A DNA stretch of 64,000 nt, taken from positions 186,001 through 250,000 of the forward strand of contig NZ_CP063398.1 of NCBI RefSeq assembly GCF_021729845.1, written 5' to 3'. Below the pieces are notes generated by a model. That model was not told where the DNA came from and did no database searches. It worked only from the letters and a program-made list of their open reading frames with translations. Each line of letters begins with the position of its first letter. The first letter of the stretch is position 1. The translations under genes were made by a program, and so were the position numbers. Source of the DNA: Rhizobium sp. SL42 (GTDB lineage Bacteria; Pseudomonadota; Alphaproteobacteria; Rhizobiales; Rhizobiaceae). Shown here piece after piece: positions 39,601-47,861 of the stretch.

Positions 39601-41734
39601 TCGGCGCGTTGATGGCCGCGATCTCGGCCCCTCCCCGCAGATAGCCGAGCAGCGTCTCCGGCGCCGCGCGAACCGAAAGCATGGCGCCGGGCGCCTGGTT
39701 CTGCATCAGCTGGCCACGCGCGGCCACCATTGTCAGCGCGTCTTCGAACGAAATGACATTGGCAAGCGTCGCAGCGACAAATTCCCCGACACTGTGCCCG
39801 ATCATGGCATCGGGTTTCAGGCCACGGCTCATCCACAACTGAGCCAAAGCGTATTCGACCAGATAGAGGCACGGTTGAGCGATGCGGGTTTCACGCTGTT
39901 CCGCTGCCATTGCCGCGCTCACCGGCCCGGTGTGGCAGATGTAGTCACGCACGTCGACGTTGAAGCGCATCTTGAGCAATTCGGTACCGCGGTCTATCCA
40001 GCGCGCGAACTCGGGTTCGCTGGCATACAGCGCGGCCCCCATGCCGACATATTGCGAGCCCTGCCCGGGAAACATGAAAACGACCGGTGGCGGCCTGTCT
40101 TCCGCAACGCCGCTTACCAGAGTCTCAGCGCGAAGTTGCTCGACAGCGGTCGCAACGGAGGTTACGGCAACGGCAGTTCGTGTCTTGAAATCGTGCCGCC
40201 CCTGCTGCAGCGTTCTTGCAACCTGCGACAGCGGCAGACTGTTGTTCTTTTCGAGATAGGCGGCGAGGTTCCGGCGCATATCCGACAGGGCGGCGTCCGA
40301 CCGTGCGGACAGCGGCAGGATGAACGGTCCGGTGGCTTGGGCAGCATCGACGCGATGAGAGGCTGGTGCCTCTTCGAGGACGAGGTGGATATTCGTGCCG
40401 CCGACCCCGAATGCGCTCACGCCTGCCCGCCGCGGCGTATCCGTCTCGGGCCAATCGCGGGTCTCGGTCGGTATATAGAAGTGCGTATCCTGCAGATTGA
40501 TGCGCGGATTGGGCGACTTGAAATTGGGCATGGCCGGTATCTTGCGATGATGCAATGCCATCGTCGCCTTGATCAGGCCCGACACGCCGGCTGCGGCATC
40601 CAGATGGCCGATACTGCCCTTCAGCGAGCCCAGCGCGCAGGTGTCGCTCTTGCCCGTGACTTCCGCAAAAGCCCCTTTCAAACCGGAGAACTCGATCGGA
40701 TCGCCGAGAGGGGTGGCCGTTCCATGGCATTCGACATATCCGATTGTCGAAGGATCGACACCGGCGCGTGCAATGGCGGCCCCGATCGCCTCTGCCTGGC
40801 CTTCGGAACTGGGCGCGGTGAAGCCGATCTTGTCAGATCCGTCATTGTTGATGCCATAGCCCCGGATCACCGAGTAGATCAGGTCGCCATCGTTGATGGC
40901 ATCCTCGAGGCGCTTCAGCAGGACGACCCCGGCACCACTGCCAAACACGGTCCCGGAGGCCTCGGCATCGAAGGGCCGGCACACGCCATCGCGCGAAACC
41001 ATGCCGCCTTCCTGGTAGATATAGCCACGCTTTTGCGGCATCGTGATCGACACGCCACCAGCCAGCGCCATGTCGCAACTGTAGGTCAGGAGGTTCTGGC
41101 AGGCCTGGGAAACCGCAAGCAGAGAGGTCGAGCAGGCCGATTGCAGCGTGAAGGCGGGACCACGCAAATTGAACTTGTAGGCGATGCGGGTGGCCAGTGC
41201 GTCGCCGAGCGAACCAATGAGCTGGTTGTAGCAGCCGATCTGGTAGTTGGACGTCACTTCCTCGACCGCCGCCCTGTCTGCCATCACATTGTTGAGCAGA
41301 TAGGTGGGCATCGAACAGCCGGCAAACACGCCGACCACACCGGGATTGCGGTAGGGATCGTAGCCGGCGATCTCCAGTGCTTCCCAGCACAGCTCCAGGA
41401 ATATCCTGTGCTGAGGATCCGTCAGTGCCGCCTCGCGCGCGAACATGCCAAAGAATTCGGCGTCGAACTGGTCAACATCCTCAAGATGGGGACGACAGGC
41501 GACATAGTCCGGCGAGGCCCGTTCCTCGTCGGTAAAGCTATCCTCGATCTCGTCTGCGGAAAAGATCCTGAAGGCATTGCCGCCGCGTTCGACGAGCTGC
41601 CAGAGGGCATCGACGTCTGAAGCCCCGGGGAAGCGGCCGGACATGCCTATGATCGCAATTCCATCGGGCAGGTTACCGTTGTCCTCGTCCGCGTCCCCCG
41701 ACTGGTAACGCGCGGACCGATCGTCCTCTCTCAT
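33614..41734 (-). CDS. Hybrid PKS-NRPS megasynthase KS-AT-ACP-AMT-C-A-PCP
   Basis: This is a 2706-residue protein. KS spans about 25-450: Cys201 in SACSTSL, ECHGTATPLGDPIE, GSIGHLDAAAG. AT spans about 545-850: Ser648 in GHSVGE and HAFH, the malonyl-CoA type. ACP has Ser986 in LGFDSLF. A Pro/Ala/Gln-rich linker follows to about 1170. A class III PLP aminotransferase (about 1195-1640) has Lys1451 in FGKVVGGG. The C domain (about 1655-2095) has an intact HHIICDG. The A domain (about 2110-2600) has TSGSTGTPKG, with pocket residues read as D-I-L-Q-L-G-M-I-W-K, close to the glycine code. PCP has Ser2639. The line extends the incoming acyl chain with malonyl, transaminates the beta-ketone and condenses it with glycine. 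The aminotransferase layout resembles mycosubtilin/iturin synthases. ATGA overlaps join it to both neighbours. Confidence 0.92.
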   Translation of the reverse strand: MREDDRSARYQSGDADEDNGNLPDGIAIIGMSGRFPGASDVDALWQLVERGGNAFRIFSADEIEDSFTDEERASPDYVACRPHLEDVDQFDAEFFGMFAREAALTDPQHRIFLELCWEALEIAGYDPYRNPGVVGVFAGCSMPTYLLNNVMADRAAVEEVTSNYQIGCYNQLIGSLGDALATRIAYKFNLRGPAFTLQSACSTSLLAVSQACQNLLTYSCDMALAGGVSITMPQKRGYIYQEGGMVSRDGVCRPFDAEASGTVFGSGAGVVLLKRLEDAINDGDLIYSVIRGYGINNDGSDKIGFTAPSSEGQAEAIGAAIARAGVDPSTIGYVECHGTATPLGDPIEFSGLKGAFAEVTGKSDTCALGSLKGSIGHLDAAAGVSGLIKATMALHHRKIPAMPNFKSPNPRINLQDTHFYIPTETRDWPETDTPRRAGVSAFGVGGTNIHLVLEEAPASHRVDAAQATGPFILPLSARSDAALSDMRRNLAAYLEKNNSLPLSQVARTLQQGRHDFKTRTAVAVTSVATAVEQLRAETLVSGVAEDRPPPVVFMFPGQGSQYVGMGAALYASEPEFARWIDRGTELLKMRFNVDVRDYICHTGPVSAAMAAEQRETRIAQPCLYLVEYALAQLWMSRGLKPDAMIGHSVGEFVAATLANVISFEDALTMVAARGQLMQNQAPGAMLSVRAAPETLLGYLRGGAEIAAINAPKLCVASGPMDDIEALCFALEKAGIAFSRLHTSHAFHSAMMEPCIDELRDVAAKVTYGRATIPYISCVTGGWQNDELGSSPDYWSRHCREPVRFSDGLITLCQDQNPILLEVGPGRTLSVFAAQTIGRSELSAIVQSLPEHDNAHAAPRVMAEAHGRMWVAGSDLPWPNLPVGRERAVPLPTYPFQRQRHWIDAPPSARRARAAQPARVTATSETITSELPVNSEVETMNAISTIAIADRIPGLETSLLTLLSDMSGEVLEAGNRNDSFLELGFDSLFIGQFAQKIDKQYGVKISFRELLSNIPSIAALARYLDKALPPETAPVDVAPPVVPAAMTPAPAAQAPVAAPTPLPAVARSAAVDGSLEAVLQSQLALAQTLFSQQLQLLQGGGQALLQPLPVTAAPALLAAAAPVAKQPTASAPAAMALSTNAVSVSDSAAEIGGERYRRYQQGSVAAKAELSPEKEAFLNDLILAYSNRNKGSKAYTQEHRKRLADPRTASGFRAEWKEMTFPVVSDRSKGARIWDIDGHEYIDLVNGFGQTAFGHAPDFVVDAMKEQMDAGFAIGPQTPLAGEVAALISEMTGHERVTFCNTGSEAVMAAMRLARAVTGRDRIVVFANDYHGQFDEVLVKGRARAKEPVALPIAAGIPSGSVGNMLVLPYGSDESLDWIRANAQDLAAVIIEPIQSRHPELRPQEFVRSLRQIATDAEFALVFDEVVTGFRVDPGGMQAIWGIQGDMATFGKVVGGGMPIGVLTGTSRFMDALDGGHWTYGDDSVPNVVPTFFAGTFVRHPVVLAAAKAVLHHIKGEGSALYSRVAPRTEALVEEINAELVKRGIAPSLRGYKSWFVTDFSSQDPLGGLFYPYLRMNGIHIQDGYPCFLTTAHTEEDFKTIARAFRDAIDALQCVGILSPKGQSELAGTPKAIAAPVKTERPESAALTEAQSEIWLAAQAGDEASCSFNESLSLSLDGTFDRQAFLAALRTVVDRHDALHIRFDRNGERFRFTPEFVLPVEVLDLSEDADSDALLGSLIERDAVTPFDLVHGPLARGYLVRLGEDRHVFVFTAHHIICDGWSLNVIINELSAAYSAALRGEAAEFEPALSFADYATKFAPKDDVSRETARFWQEQYKVLPEPADMPFDRPHPDHKSFAGGTCTAMISADVCKQIKKRGARSGATLFSTMLAALQVMLARLSGEPDVVIAIPSAGQSLLEDKILVGHCVNLLPLRQMVDASDSFEDHLKATQQLVLKAFEHQDYTYGTLVKTLGVKRDPRRLPLTGIQFNLERVAANAEFAGLDAKIVPNPKAFSNFDMFLNMIEGVDGIRIDVDYNADVLDRATVDRWIGHLATLVTALAQDMQRPVASLALLSADETTWLAEGLNQSAADYDRDRFAFSLFSDNARQFPDTVAARHGSQAMSYGELEKRSNQFARHVRSLVPGQGERIALLADRSLDMLVALIGIMKAGHAYVPLDPGHPETRLRQTLTTARPTALVCDSELGAGLAAESVTVIRLDKDADAIASHSGSALETLPTDTETTAYVIFTSGSTGTPKGVAISHRALMNFLQSMAREPGFTSEDVLVAVTTISFDIAGLELYLPLIAGGQVVIADRAQVEDGFGLVRLIKESGATVLQATPTLWQMLVEAGLDGSVPLKKLCGGEALPKALARTLAAMQGALWNMYGPTETTIWSSVAQIADEDTPITIGHPIANTQLHILGADGRLCPVGVTGELYIGGDGLAQRYFERPDLTEAAFVQRDIGTGTAQRLYKTGDLGKRLVDGSLQLLGRRDNQIKLRGFRIELGDIESVISQVPGMRQCAVVGARNGKGDLVLVCYFVAEPATPAADSLQLATRVRAQLPAYMVPSIWSLETELPQTANGKLDRKTLEARDIRRSDAAQAVVKIKPRTPMEEKLWGIWKGVLDVETLGVEDNLYSLGADSLVIFRIAARMLDAGLPLEAKHLLRHPSIAELAAYAEAQEDTPAVAVTYQIPSLSDFRNGARRRIESL

Positions 41735-43650
41735 GGAGTGCTCCGTCGAAATTGCGACATCGTTTTTCGTTGAAGGGCGGCGCGCTGGTCGGCGGTCATC
41801 GTGCGGGGCGCACTCATGGTTCGGCCATCAAGGAAGCTGGCCATTTCCCGAACCGTCGGATGTTTGAAAAGTGCCAGAACCTCGCAGCGCAGCCCCAGTT
41901 CGACTTCCAATCCGGCATGCACCCTCATCAGCTGCAATGATGTACCGCCGAGGTCGAAAAAATTCCTGTCGACCGGAATAGCTTCGAGGCCCAGGGCTTC
42001 CCGCCACAAACGGGTCAGAACCTCCTCGCTCCGGCTTTCGGGAACGATGGGTTTTACCCCTTCGATCGGCGGCATCGGCAGCCGCGACCGGTCAATCTTG
42101 CCGGCACGCGTCAGGGGGAATTCGGCAAGCACCATGGCAGCGCTCGGTATCATATAGGCCGGCAACGTGTTGCGCAGCCGTTCCATCACCGCAGGCACAA
42201 GATTGGAATTGCCGAGGTCCTGCGGGTCGCGCGGCCGCAGATAGGCGATGATCCGCTTGATGCCGCCCGGTTCGCGGCATTCGACCACCGCCTCCAGCAA
42301 ACGGGGATGACGACGCAGTGCTGCTTCTATTTCTTCCAGCTCGATGCGCTTGCCGTTTATCTTGACCTGTCGGTCCCGACGGCCCCTGAAGTGAAAGAGA
42401 CCGTCGCCGTCAGCCACACCAAGGTCACCGGTGAGATAGCAGCGCAGCGGACCACCGCTGGTCTCAATCGTGACAAACCGCTCCTTGGTCAGATCTGGGC
42501 GCTTGAAATAACCGATGGCAAGGCCGTCGCCGGCAATCGCGATCTGGCCTTCAGTGCCGGCCGGCACCACCTGCATCTCTTCGTCCAGCAGAAAGACATC
42601 GGTATGGGCGATGGCGCGACCGATGGGCAGCTCAGCCGCCTCGAAATCCCGCGGCACCGTGTAGGTGGTTGCGATGCAGGCCGCTTCCGTCGGGCCGTAG
42701 ACATTGGTCAATACACAGTTCGGATAGGCTGCAAGGAAGCGTCGCACATGCGCCGCCGATGCAACTTCGCCACCGAAGATCGCCTGGCGCAGGCTGGGCA
42801 GGCCGCCATCGGCATGATCGGCAAACAGATTGAACAGACCCGTGGTGAAATTGATGAAGGTAATGTCGTGCTTGCGCACGAGATCGCGGATATCCGTGAG
42901 CGAGAAACTCGTCTTCGGCACGATCACGAGCGTGCTGCCGTTCAGCAGGGTGCCCCAGACGTCGACGGTCGACGCATCGAAGGAAATCGTGGTGGCATGA
43001 AGAACCATGTCACCGGGGCGAAAATCGATGAAATTCTGTTCGAGGACCAGGCGTGTGATACCCCGGTGCGAGACCGCAACCCCTTTCGGGCGCCCGGTAG
43101 AGCCGGAGGTGTACATGACATAGGCAAGGTCGCCACCATGGACGGCGGGCAGATTTTCGACATCACGCGTGCCGAGCTCCGGAATAAGGCTCGGCAGATC
43201 GACAACCCGGCCGCCGGTCGCAGCCAATGCGTCGACATCCGGTCCCTGCCCGGCATCGGTAAAGATCACCTTGGGGCGGCACTCTTCCAGCACATACTGC
43301 AGATGGTCGGTCGGATAGGCCGGATCGACGGGCAGGTAGCCGGCGCCGGCCTTGAGGATGGCGAGTTTGGCCACCACGGTCGTCAGTGCCCGTGGGACGA
43401 GAAGGCACACCACGTCGCCCTTTTCGACGCCATTGTCGATCAGATAGGCCGCCAATGCGTCCGACAGCCGATCCAGTTCGCGATAGGTCAATCTCGTATC
43501 GTCGGAAATGACCGCAATCGTGTCCGGCGCTGAAATGGCATGCTGCCTGACAATCTCGGGAATGCCGCGTGCCTTGTCGTAGCGGACCTTTGCCGGTCCA
43601 ATTTCCTTTGGCGTCACATCTGCACCATTCTTGCCGTGGACTTCACTCAT
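41731..43650 (-). CDS. NRPS loading protein, A-PCP
   Basis: The 639-residue protein has an adenylation domain (about 25-540) with YTSGSTGRPKGVAVSH, NVYGPTEAACIATTY and YLTGDLG, and a PCP (about 545-620) with its serine in FDLGGTSLQLM. Pocket residues read by eye are D-A-V-N-I-G-V-C-I-K. Asp235 indicates an alpha-amino acid, but I cannot name which one. There is no C domain, so this is the starter unit that hands its aminoacyl group to the KS of the next protein. ATG 43650 has GGGGAA upstream; an ATG seven codons earlier is possible. It is the first gene of the minus-strand assembly-line operon. Confidence 0.87.
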   Translation of the reverse strand: MSEVHGKNGADVTPKEIGPAKVRYDKARGIPEIVRQHAISAPDTIAVISDDTRLTYRELDRLSDALAAYLIDNGVEKGDVVCLLVPRALTTVVAKLAILKAGAGYLPVDPAYPTDHLQYVLEECRPKVIFTDAGQGPDVDALAATGGRVVDLPSLIPELGTRDVENLPAVHGGDLAYVMYTSGSTGRPKGVAVSHRGITRLVLEQNFIDFRPGDMVLHATTISFDASTVDVWGTLLNGSTLVIVPKTSFSLTDIRDLVRKHDITFINFTTGLFNLFADHADGGLPSLRQAIFGGEVASAAHVRRFLAAYPNCVLTNVYGPTEAACIATTYTVPRDFEAAELPIGRAIAHTDVFLLDEEMQVVPAGTEGQIAIAGDGLAIGYFKRPDLTKERFVTIETSGGPLRCYLTGDLGVADGDGLFHFRGRRDRQVKINGKRIELEEIEAALRRHPRLLEAVVECREPGGIKRIIAYLRPRDPQDLGNSNLVPAVMERLRNTLPAYMIPSAAMVLAEFPLTRAGKIDRSRLPMPPIEGVKPIVPESRSEEVLTRLWREALGLEAIPVDRNFFDLGGTSLQLMRVHAGLEVELGLRCEVLALFKHPTVREMASFLDGRTMSAPRTMTADQRAALQRKTMSQFRRSTP

Positions 43651-43946
43651 CGGTTTCCCCTGCCTTGCCACTGCTTGCGCGATCCATGCGGAACCCCATG
43701 CCCGCCTGCATCAGCAAGGCTTTGAAAGCGGCCTTCCCTCGGTGCCCAGAATTTCACGGGGCGATAAAATGGAAAGCTGGTCATTGGGTGGAAGCAGCCG
43801 ACCGATCAGCGCATCGACCTAATCCATTTGGCTAGGCTCCGGACCCAATCGATGCAGGGTTGCAATAAATTATCTAAACAACCCCTAGCCTCAACGCTGA
43901 GCGTCAAAGCGGGGATGTCGTGGATCGGCGCTTGTGGGAAGGTGCG

Positions 43947-44807
43947 TCAGTCGATGGAATACGCACGGACGTGATCGACAAACATATAGGATGGATCGGC
44001 CGCCAGGTTTCGCGTCTCCTCGTCGACCAGCGCGAGGTTGAGCAGAACATACATTGGCTGGCGATGCTGCGGCTGGGTTTCCGTCTTCCAGACCATTTGT
44101 CCGTCAAAATACATCCGGATGAACATCGGATCGATCTTCACGCCATAAGTATGATAGGCGGTCGGATCCGCATCCTTGAAGACATTGATCCGCTTGCCCT
44201 TGGAAGCTGGCGGTGCGTCACGGTGCCAGACATGCGCCGCCGAGGAATAGCCGCCGGGCTTGTCCCCGTAATATTCCAGCACATCGACTTCCGCCGTCGA
44301 CTTGGAACGGTCGAGACCAATCAACCAGAAGGCCGGCCAGACACCGGGACCGGTCGGCAGGCGCGCCCGCATTTCGAAATAACCATACTGCTGGGCAAAG
44401 CCCTTGCCTTTCGGATCGACCGAGGCCAAGAGCCCCGATCGCCATTTGCCGGCCTTGTCGCGGCTGGCCTCGATGCGCAAAACGCCTTGCTCCGTGGTGA
44501 AGGGAAAGCCCTCCATCGGGGCGGAAAACCGCGCACCGCCGAAATCGCCCGACCACGGCGTATGGGCGATCCACCGCGTGCCAGGGCCCCATTCGGACAC
44601 ATCGAGCGTGTCGAACTCCTCGGCAAATGTCAGGGACAAAGTCGCCGGATCGACGGCATCACCGGTATCGCCTTCGACACCCGGATCACTCCACGCCGGT
44701 CCAACCAGCAGGGACAGCAGAACCAGCGCCGCACAAGACTTGACGAAATACGCATCAAGGATTGTGTTCTCGTATCTGCGAACGGATCGGTGGACTAAAC
44801 TGGACAT
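43947..44807 (-). CDS. Secreted GH16 beta-glucanase-like hydrolase
   Basis: The 286-residue protein has a long N-terminal signal region (hydrophobic AALVLLSLLVGPAWS, cut near residue 40). The GH16 catalytic motif AEVDVLEYYG is of the ExDxxE type (nucleophile and acid Glu). Other family blocks are YFEMRARLP, WPAFWLIG and YHTYGVKIDP...YFDGQMVW. GH16 enzymes cut beta-1,3 or beta-1,4 glucans and galactans; ExoK and ExsH play this role on rhizobial succinoglycan. Its place at the edge of the EPS cluster suggests it trims or releases the local polymer. Confidence 0.88.
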   Translation of the reverse strand: MSSLVHRSVRRYENTILDAYFVKSCAALVLLSLLVGPAWSDPGVEGDTGDAVDPATLSLTFAEEFDTLDVSEWGPGTRWIAHTPWSGDFGGARFSAPMEGFPFTTEQGVLRIEASRDKAGKWRSGLLASVDPKGKGFAQQYGYFEMRARLPTGPGVWPAFWLIGLDRSKSTAEVDVLEYYGDKPGGYSSAAHVWHRDAPPASKGKRINVFKDADPTAYHTYGVKIDPMFIRMYFDGQMVWKTETQPQHRQPMYVLLNLALVDEETRNLAADPSYMFVDHVRAYSID

Positions 44808-45067
44808 ATCAAATGAATAGCCGTGTCACACCGGAAAAAAGAGAGACGACTTTGGCGCTCCGGCTACCCAATTAGGCTTAGAGAAGGCGTAAATACCCAG
44901 AACTGGCCGTATGATAATTTCCCAAGGTGGATAAAAGATTGCTCCCGGGCGTTTGGAAACTGCTGCAGGGCAAGGCGCGAATGCGGATCCATGTGGGATG
45001 GCTGGATTTCACGACAAAATGTGGATACAATCTCTACGGGAATTTGTGAAGCGGGAAGCGGAGCGAA

Positions 45068-46516
45068 ATGAGCCTTGAGCTGATGGGGCTGGTCACAGTG
45101 CTTGCCGGGCTGTTCATCCTGGCAGCGCCTGTGGCGTGGGCCTTTCCATTTATGGTCTTTTCGACGCTGTTCGGCGCTGCAGCCGCCATCAGCCTGCCTA
45201 TGCTGGGCGGCGCATCGATACTCGTGCCCAATCTTCTGCTGGTGTTCTTCACGCTGCGGGTCTTCATGGCCACAGGGGAAGGTTACATGATGTCGGCGCT
45301 GCGGCCCCAAAGTCCGGGCTTCTGGCTGCTGATCCTGACCTTGCTCGGTATTTTCAGCGCGATCTATTTCCCCCGTGTGTTCGAGGGGGTGACCGAAACG
45401 ATGAAGGTCGAACGGGTCACCAGTTCCAGAAACGTGATTGCCCTGTCGCCGCTGCGATTTTCGGCCAGCAATATCACCCAGGCCGTCTATGCACTCGGTG
45501 GATTGATCACATTTGCCGTCAGCTTTGCCTATTTTCGCCATCTCGGAAAGCCAGCCTATCTGGTTACCGCGATCATCATCGTTGCGACTGCCGATATCGG
45601 TTTTGCGATTGCCGACGTGGTCACCTACTTCACCGGCACCGAATATCTGCTCAGCTTTGTTCGAACCGCCAATTATGCGCTTCTGACCGCGGCGGAAAAG
45701 GGTGGGCTGAAGCGGATCTCCGGCACATTCGCGGAAGCCTCGGCGTTTTCTGAATATACGCTGGTGCTGTTTGCCATCATCACGAGTCTCTGGCTCGATC
45801 GGGTCCGTTCCTGGGCAACCGGCATCCTGACGGCGCTCCTGCTTCTATCGCTGCTTCTGTCGACCTCCGCGACCGCCCTTGTCGGTCTTGCCATCGTCAT
45901 CCCTTTTCTATGGATCCGGTCCTGGATCGGCTCAGCCTCTCCGGTCACCAGCGGTCGGCCCGTGTTTCTCGCCGGCTGCCTGCTGGTTATTCCCGTGGCG
46001 CTGGTGTCGATTTTTATCCTGTTTCCAAGCGTTGGCGACCAGGTTCACGAATTTCTCGACATGATGCTGCTGTCGAAGGCCGACAGCCAATCGGGCAAGG
46101 AGCGGTTCCTGTGGAATGCCATGGCTTATGAGGCCTTTATCAATACGTTCGGTATCGGAGCCGGTCTAGGCAGCGCGCGCGCTTCCAGCTTCATTCTCGT
46201 GCTGCTCTCGAATGTCGGCCTGCCGGGTTTCATCCTTTTTGTGGTCTTCACCGGTTCCATCTTGGCTGCGCGGCAACCGCGTCCAACCGAGAATGACGCT
46301 TATATGGCCAATGCGGCGATGCGCGCCGGGAAATGCGGACTGATTGCCCTCCTGATCGGCGCCTGCACCTCAGGCACGGTCTACGACCTTGGCTTGCTGT
46401 TCTATCTGATTGCCGGCAGCATCGCCGCCATCAGCCTGGGCCGGGCACCAGCCCGTACGTCCAGGATCATACCTCACGATGTGCGCCAGCCCGTCGATAT
46501 CGCGGAGCCATCATGA
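45068..46516 (+). CDS. O-antigen polymerase/ligase-like protein (Wzy-type)
   Basis: The 482-residue protein has about ten to twelve hydrophobic spans and a larger periplasmic loop (about residues 95-140, and another after 330 with SQSGKERFLWNAMAYEAFINTFGIGAGLGS). This layout, and the R..lW..a...f....fGiG.G pattern, are typical of Wzy/RfaL polymerases. It would polymerise lipid-linked EPS repeat units in the periplasm. Sequence identity within this family is low, so ligase function cannot be excluded. The next gene overlaps its stop by four bases. Confidence 0.82.
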   Translation: MSLELMGLVTVLAGLFILAAPVAWAFPFMVFSTLFGAAAAISLPMLGGASILVPNLLLVFFTLRVFMATGEGYMMSALRPQSPGFWLLILTLLGIFSAIYFPRVFEGVTETMKVERVTSSRNVIALSPLRFSASNITQAVYALGGLITFAVSFAYFRHLGKPAYLVTAIIIVATADIGFAIADVVTYFTGTEYLLSFVRTANYALLTAAEKGGLKRISGTFAEASAFSEYTLVLFAIITSLWLDRVRSWATGILTALLLLSLLLSTSATALVGLAIVIPFLWIRSWIGSASPVTSGRPVFLAGCLLVIPVALVSIFILFPSVGDQVHEFLDMMLLSKADSQSGKERFLWNAMAYEAFINTFGIGAGLGSARASSFILVLLSNVGLPGFILFVVFTGSILAARQPRPTENDAYMANAAMRAGKCGLIALLIGACTSGTVYDLGLLFYLIAGSIAAISLGRAPARTSRIIPHDVRQPVDIAEPS

Positions 46517-47748
46517 AGGTCCTGGTTTTCAACGTAAAGTTCAGTGAGAACCTTGGAGACGGGCTTCTGGCGCAATGCCTGGAGACGGCCCTGTCGAATT
46601 ATCCCGGCATGCAGGTGGAAACCATCGATCTTGCCGGACGTACCGGTTTCGGCACAACGCATTCCCGCCGCCAGCTTGCCATCCGTGCCCTGCATGTGCT
46701 TCCCCCTTTCGCCCGTCGGCTGGCGGTCAAGGCCATGCTTCGATCCAAACTGGAAAAGCTTGCAAAGGATTGGTCGATGAAGATCGACAATGCCGATGCT
46801 GTGGTCGTGGGCGGCGGCAATCTGTTTCAGGATGACGACCTCAACTTTCCGCTCAAGATTGGCACACTGCTCGATTGCATCCGCAAAAGCGGCAAGCCTC
46901 TGGCGGTCTATGCCGTTGGCGTCAGTGGACACTGGTCGCGGGAAGCCCGCCAGCTTTTCGGGCGCCTTGAAGAGACGCATCTGATCCATCTTTCAGTCCG
47001 CGACGAACTGGCGCTTCGGCACTGGAAGCGGCATTTTCCGCCAGGAATGTCGCCCATCGTACTGCCGGATCCGGGCCTTTTGACCCGTAGCTTGCCACAT
47101 GCGGCACCCGTCGGCGATCGCAGCAGTCCGCCCGCTTATGCCGGCATCTGCGTGACGGATCCCGTCATCCTTCAGCGGCATGCCGGTGGGCCTGCGTCCG
47201 ACATCGCGCTCAAAACCGTCGAAGAATATCGGGCATTGATACGGCAGTTGATCGAGGCCGGTTATCACATTCGGCTTTTCTGCAACGGAGCGAGAGAAGA
47301 TCAGGCCTTTGCCGAACGGTTGCTGGACGAAAAGACGATGCAGGCCTACAGAGCCAGAAATTGGCTCAACCTGGCCGGGCGTCCGGAAAAACCCGAGGAA
47401 CTGATCGACATTCTGCGATCGGTCTCCGTCGTCCTGGCGCATCGCCTGCACGCCTGTATTGCCGCCTATTCGCTGGCAATTCCCCATGTGGGTCTAGGCT
47501 GGGATCCCAAAGTCGCTAGTTTTTTCAAGTCTGTCGGGCGCGAAACATTTTTTGCCGCAGGCCCTTCGGCGACGCCTGCACACATAGCAGCCCTGATCAA
47601 GCTGGCGGAAGGCAACGGTATCACCGATGCCCGTCGTGAGGAAACACTGGCGGCAGCAGCAGCCGGTATCGAGACGTTACATGCGTGCCTGCATTCCATG
47701 ACCCCACCCACAAACAGAACAAAACTGCTTGTCGAGAGTTCAGGTTAA
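46513..47748 (+). CDS. Polysaccharide pyruvyl transferase family protein
   Basis: The 411-residue protein begins MKVLVFNVKFSENLGDGLLAQCLE, the N-terminal pattern of PS_pyruv_trans proteins (N.GD.a). It continues with VVVGGGNLFQDDD, LSVRDELALRHW, LPDPGLLTR and LAHRLHACIAAYSLAIPHVGLGWDPKV, all typical of the family. It should add ketal pyruvate from phosphoenolpyruvate to a sugar of the repeat unit, giving an acidic EPS. The frame is open to 46333 but ATG 46513 overlaps the polymerase stop (ATGA) and is the natural start. Confidence 0.85.
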   Translation: MKVLVFNVKFSENLGDGLLAQCLETALSNYPGMQVETIDLAGRTGFGTTHSRRQLAIRALHVLPPFARRLAVKAMLRSKLEKLAKDWSMKIDNADAVVVGGGNLFQDDDLNFPLKIGTLLDCIRKSGKPLAVYAVGVSGHWSREARQLFGRLEETHLIHLSVRDELALRHWKRHFPPGMSPIVLPDPGLLTRSLPHAAPVGDRSSPPAYAGICVTDPVILQRHAGGPASDIALKTVEEYRALIRQLIEAGYHIRLFCNGAREDQAFAERLLDEKTMQAYRARNWLNLAGRPEKPEELIDILRSVSVVLAHRLHACIAAYSLAIPHVGLGWDPKVASFFKSVGRETFFAAGPSATPAHIAALIKLAEGNGITDARREETLAAAAAGIETLHACLHSMTPPTNRTKLLVESSG

Positions 47749-47861
47749 CCTCGATGGGTAACCAAGATGACAGTTCACTACCGAAAGTGATTATGATGGC
47801 CAAGTATTTTGTGGTAAAAATTCCCTTAGTCCTTGGGGGTCTTGGACGGGTGGGCTAATAA

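Noticed and set aside
39140..41620. 826-codon plus-strand open frame antisense to the megasynthase
   Set aside because: It is a shadow frame caused by high GC at third codon positions of the real minus-strand gene; the product has no domain signature.
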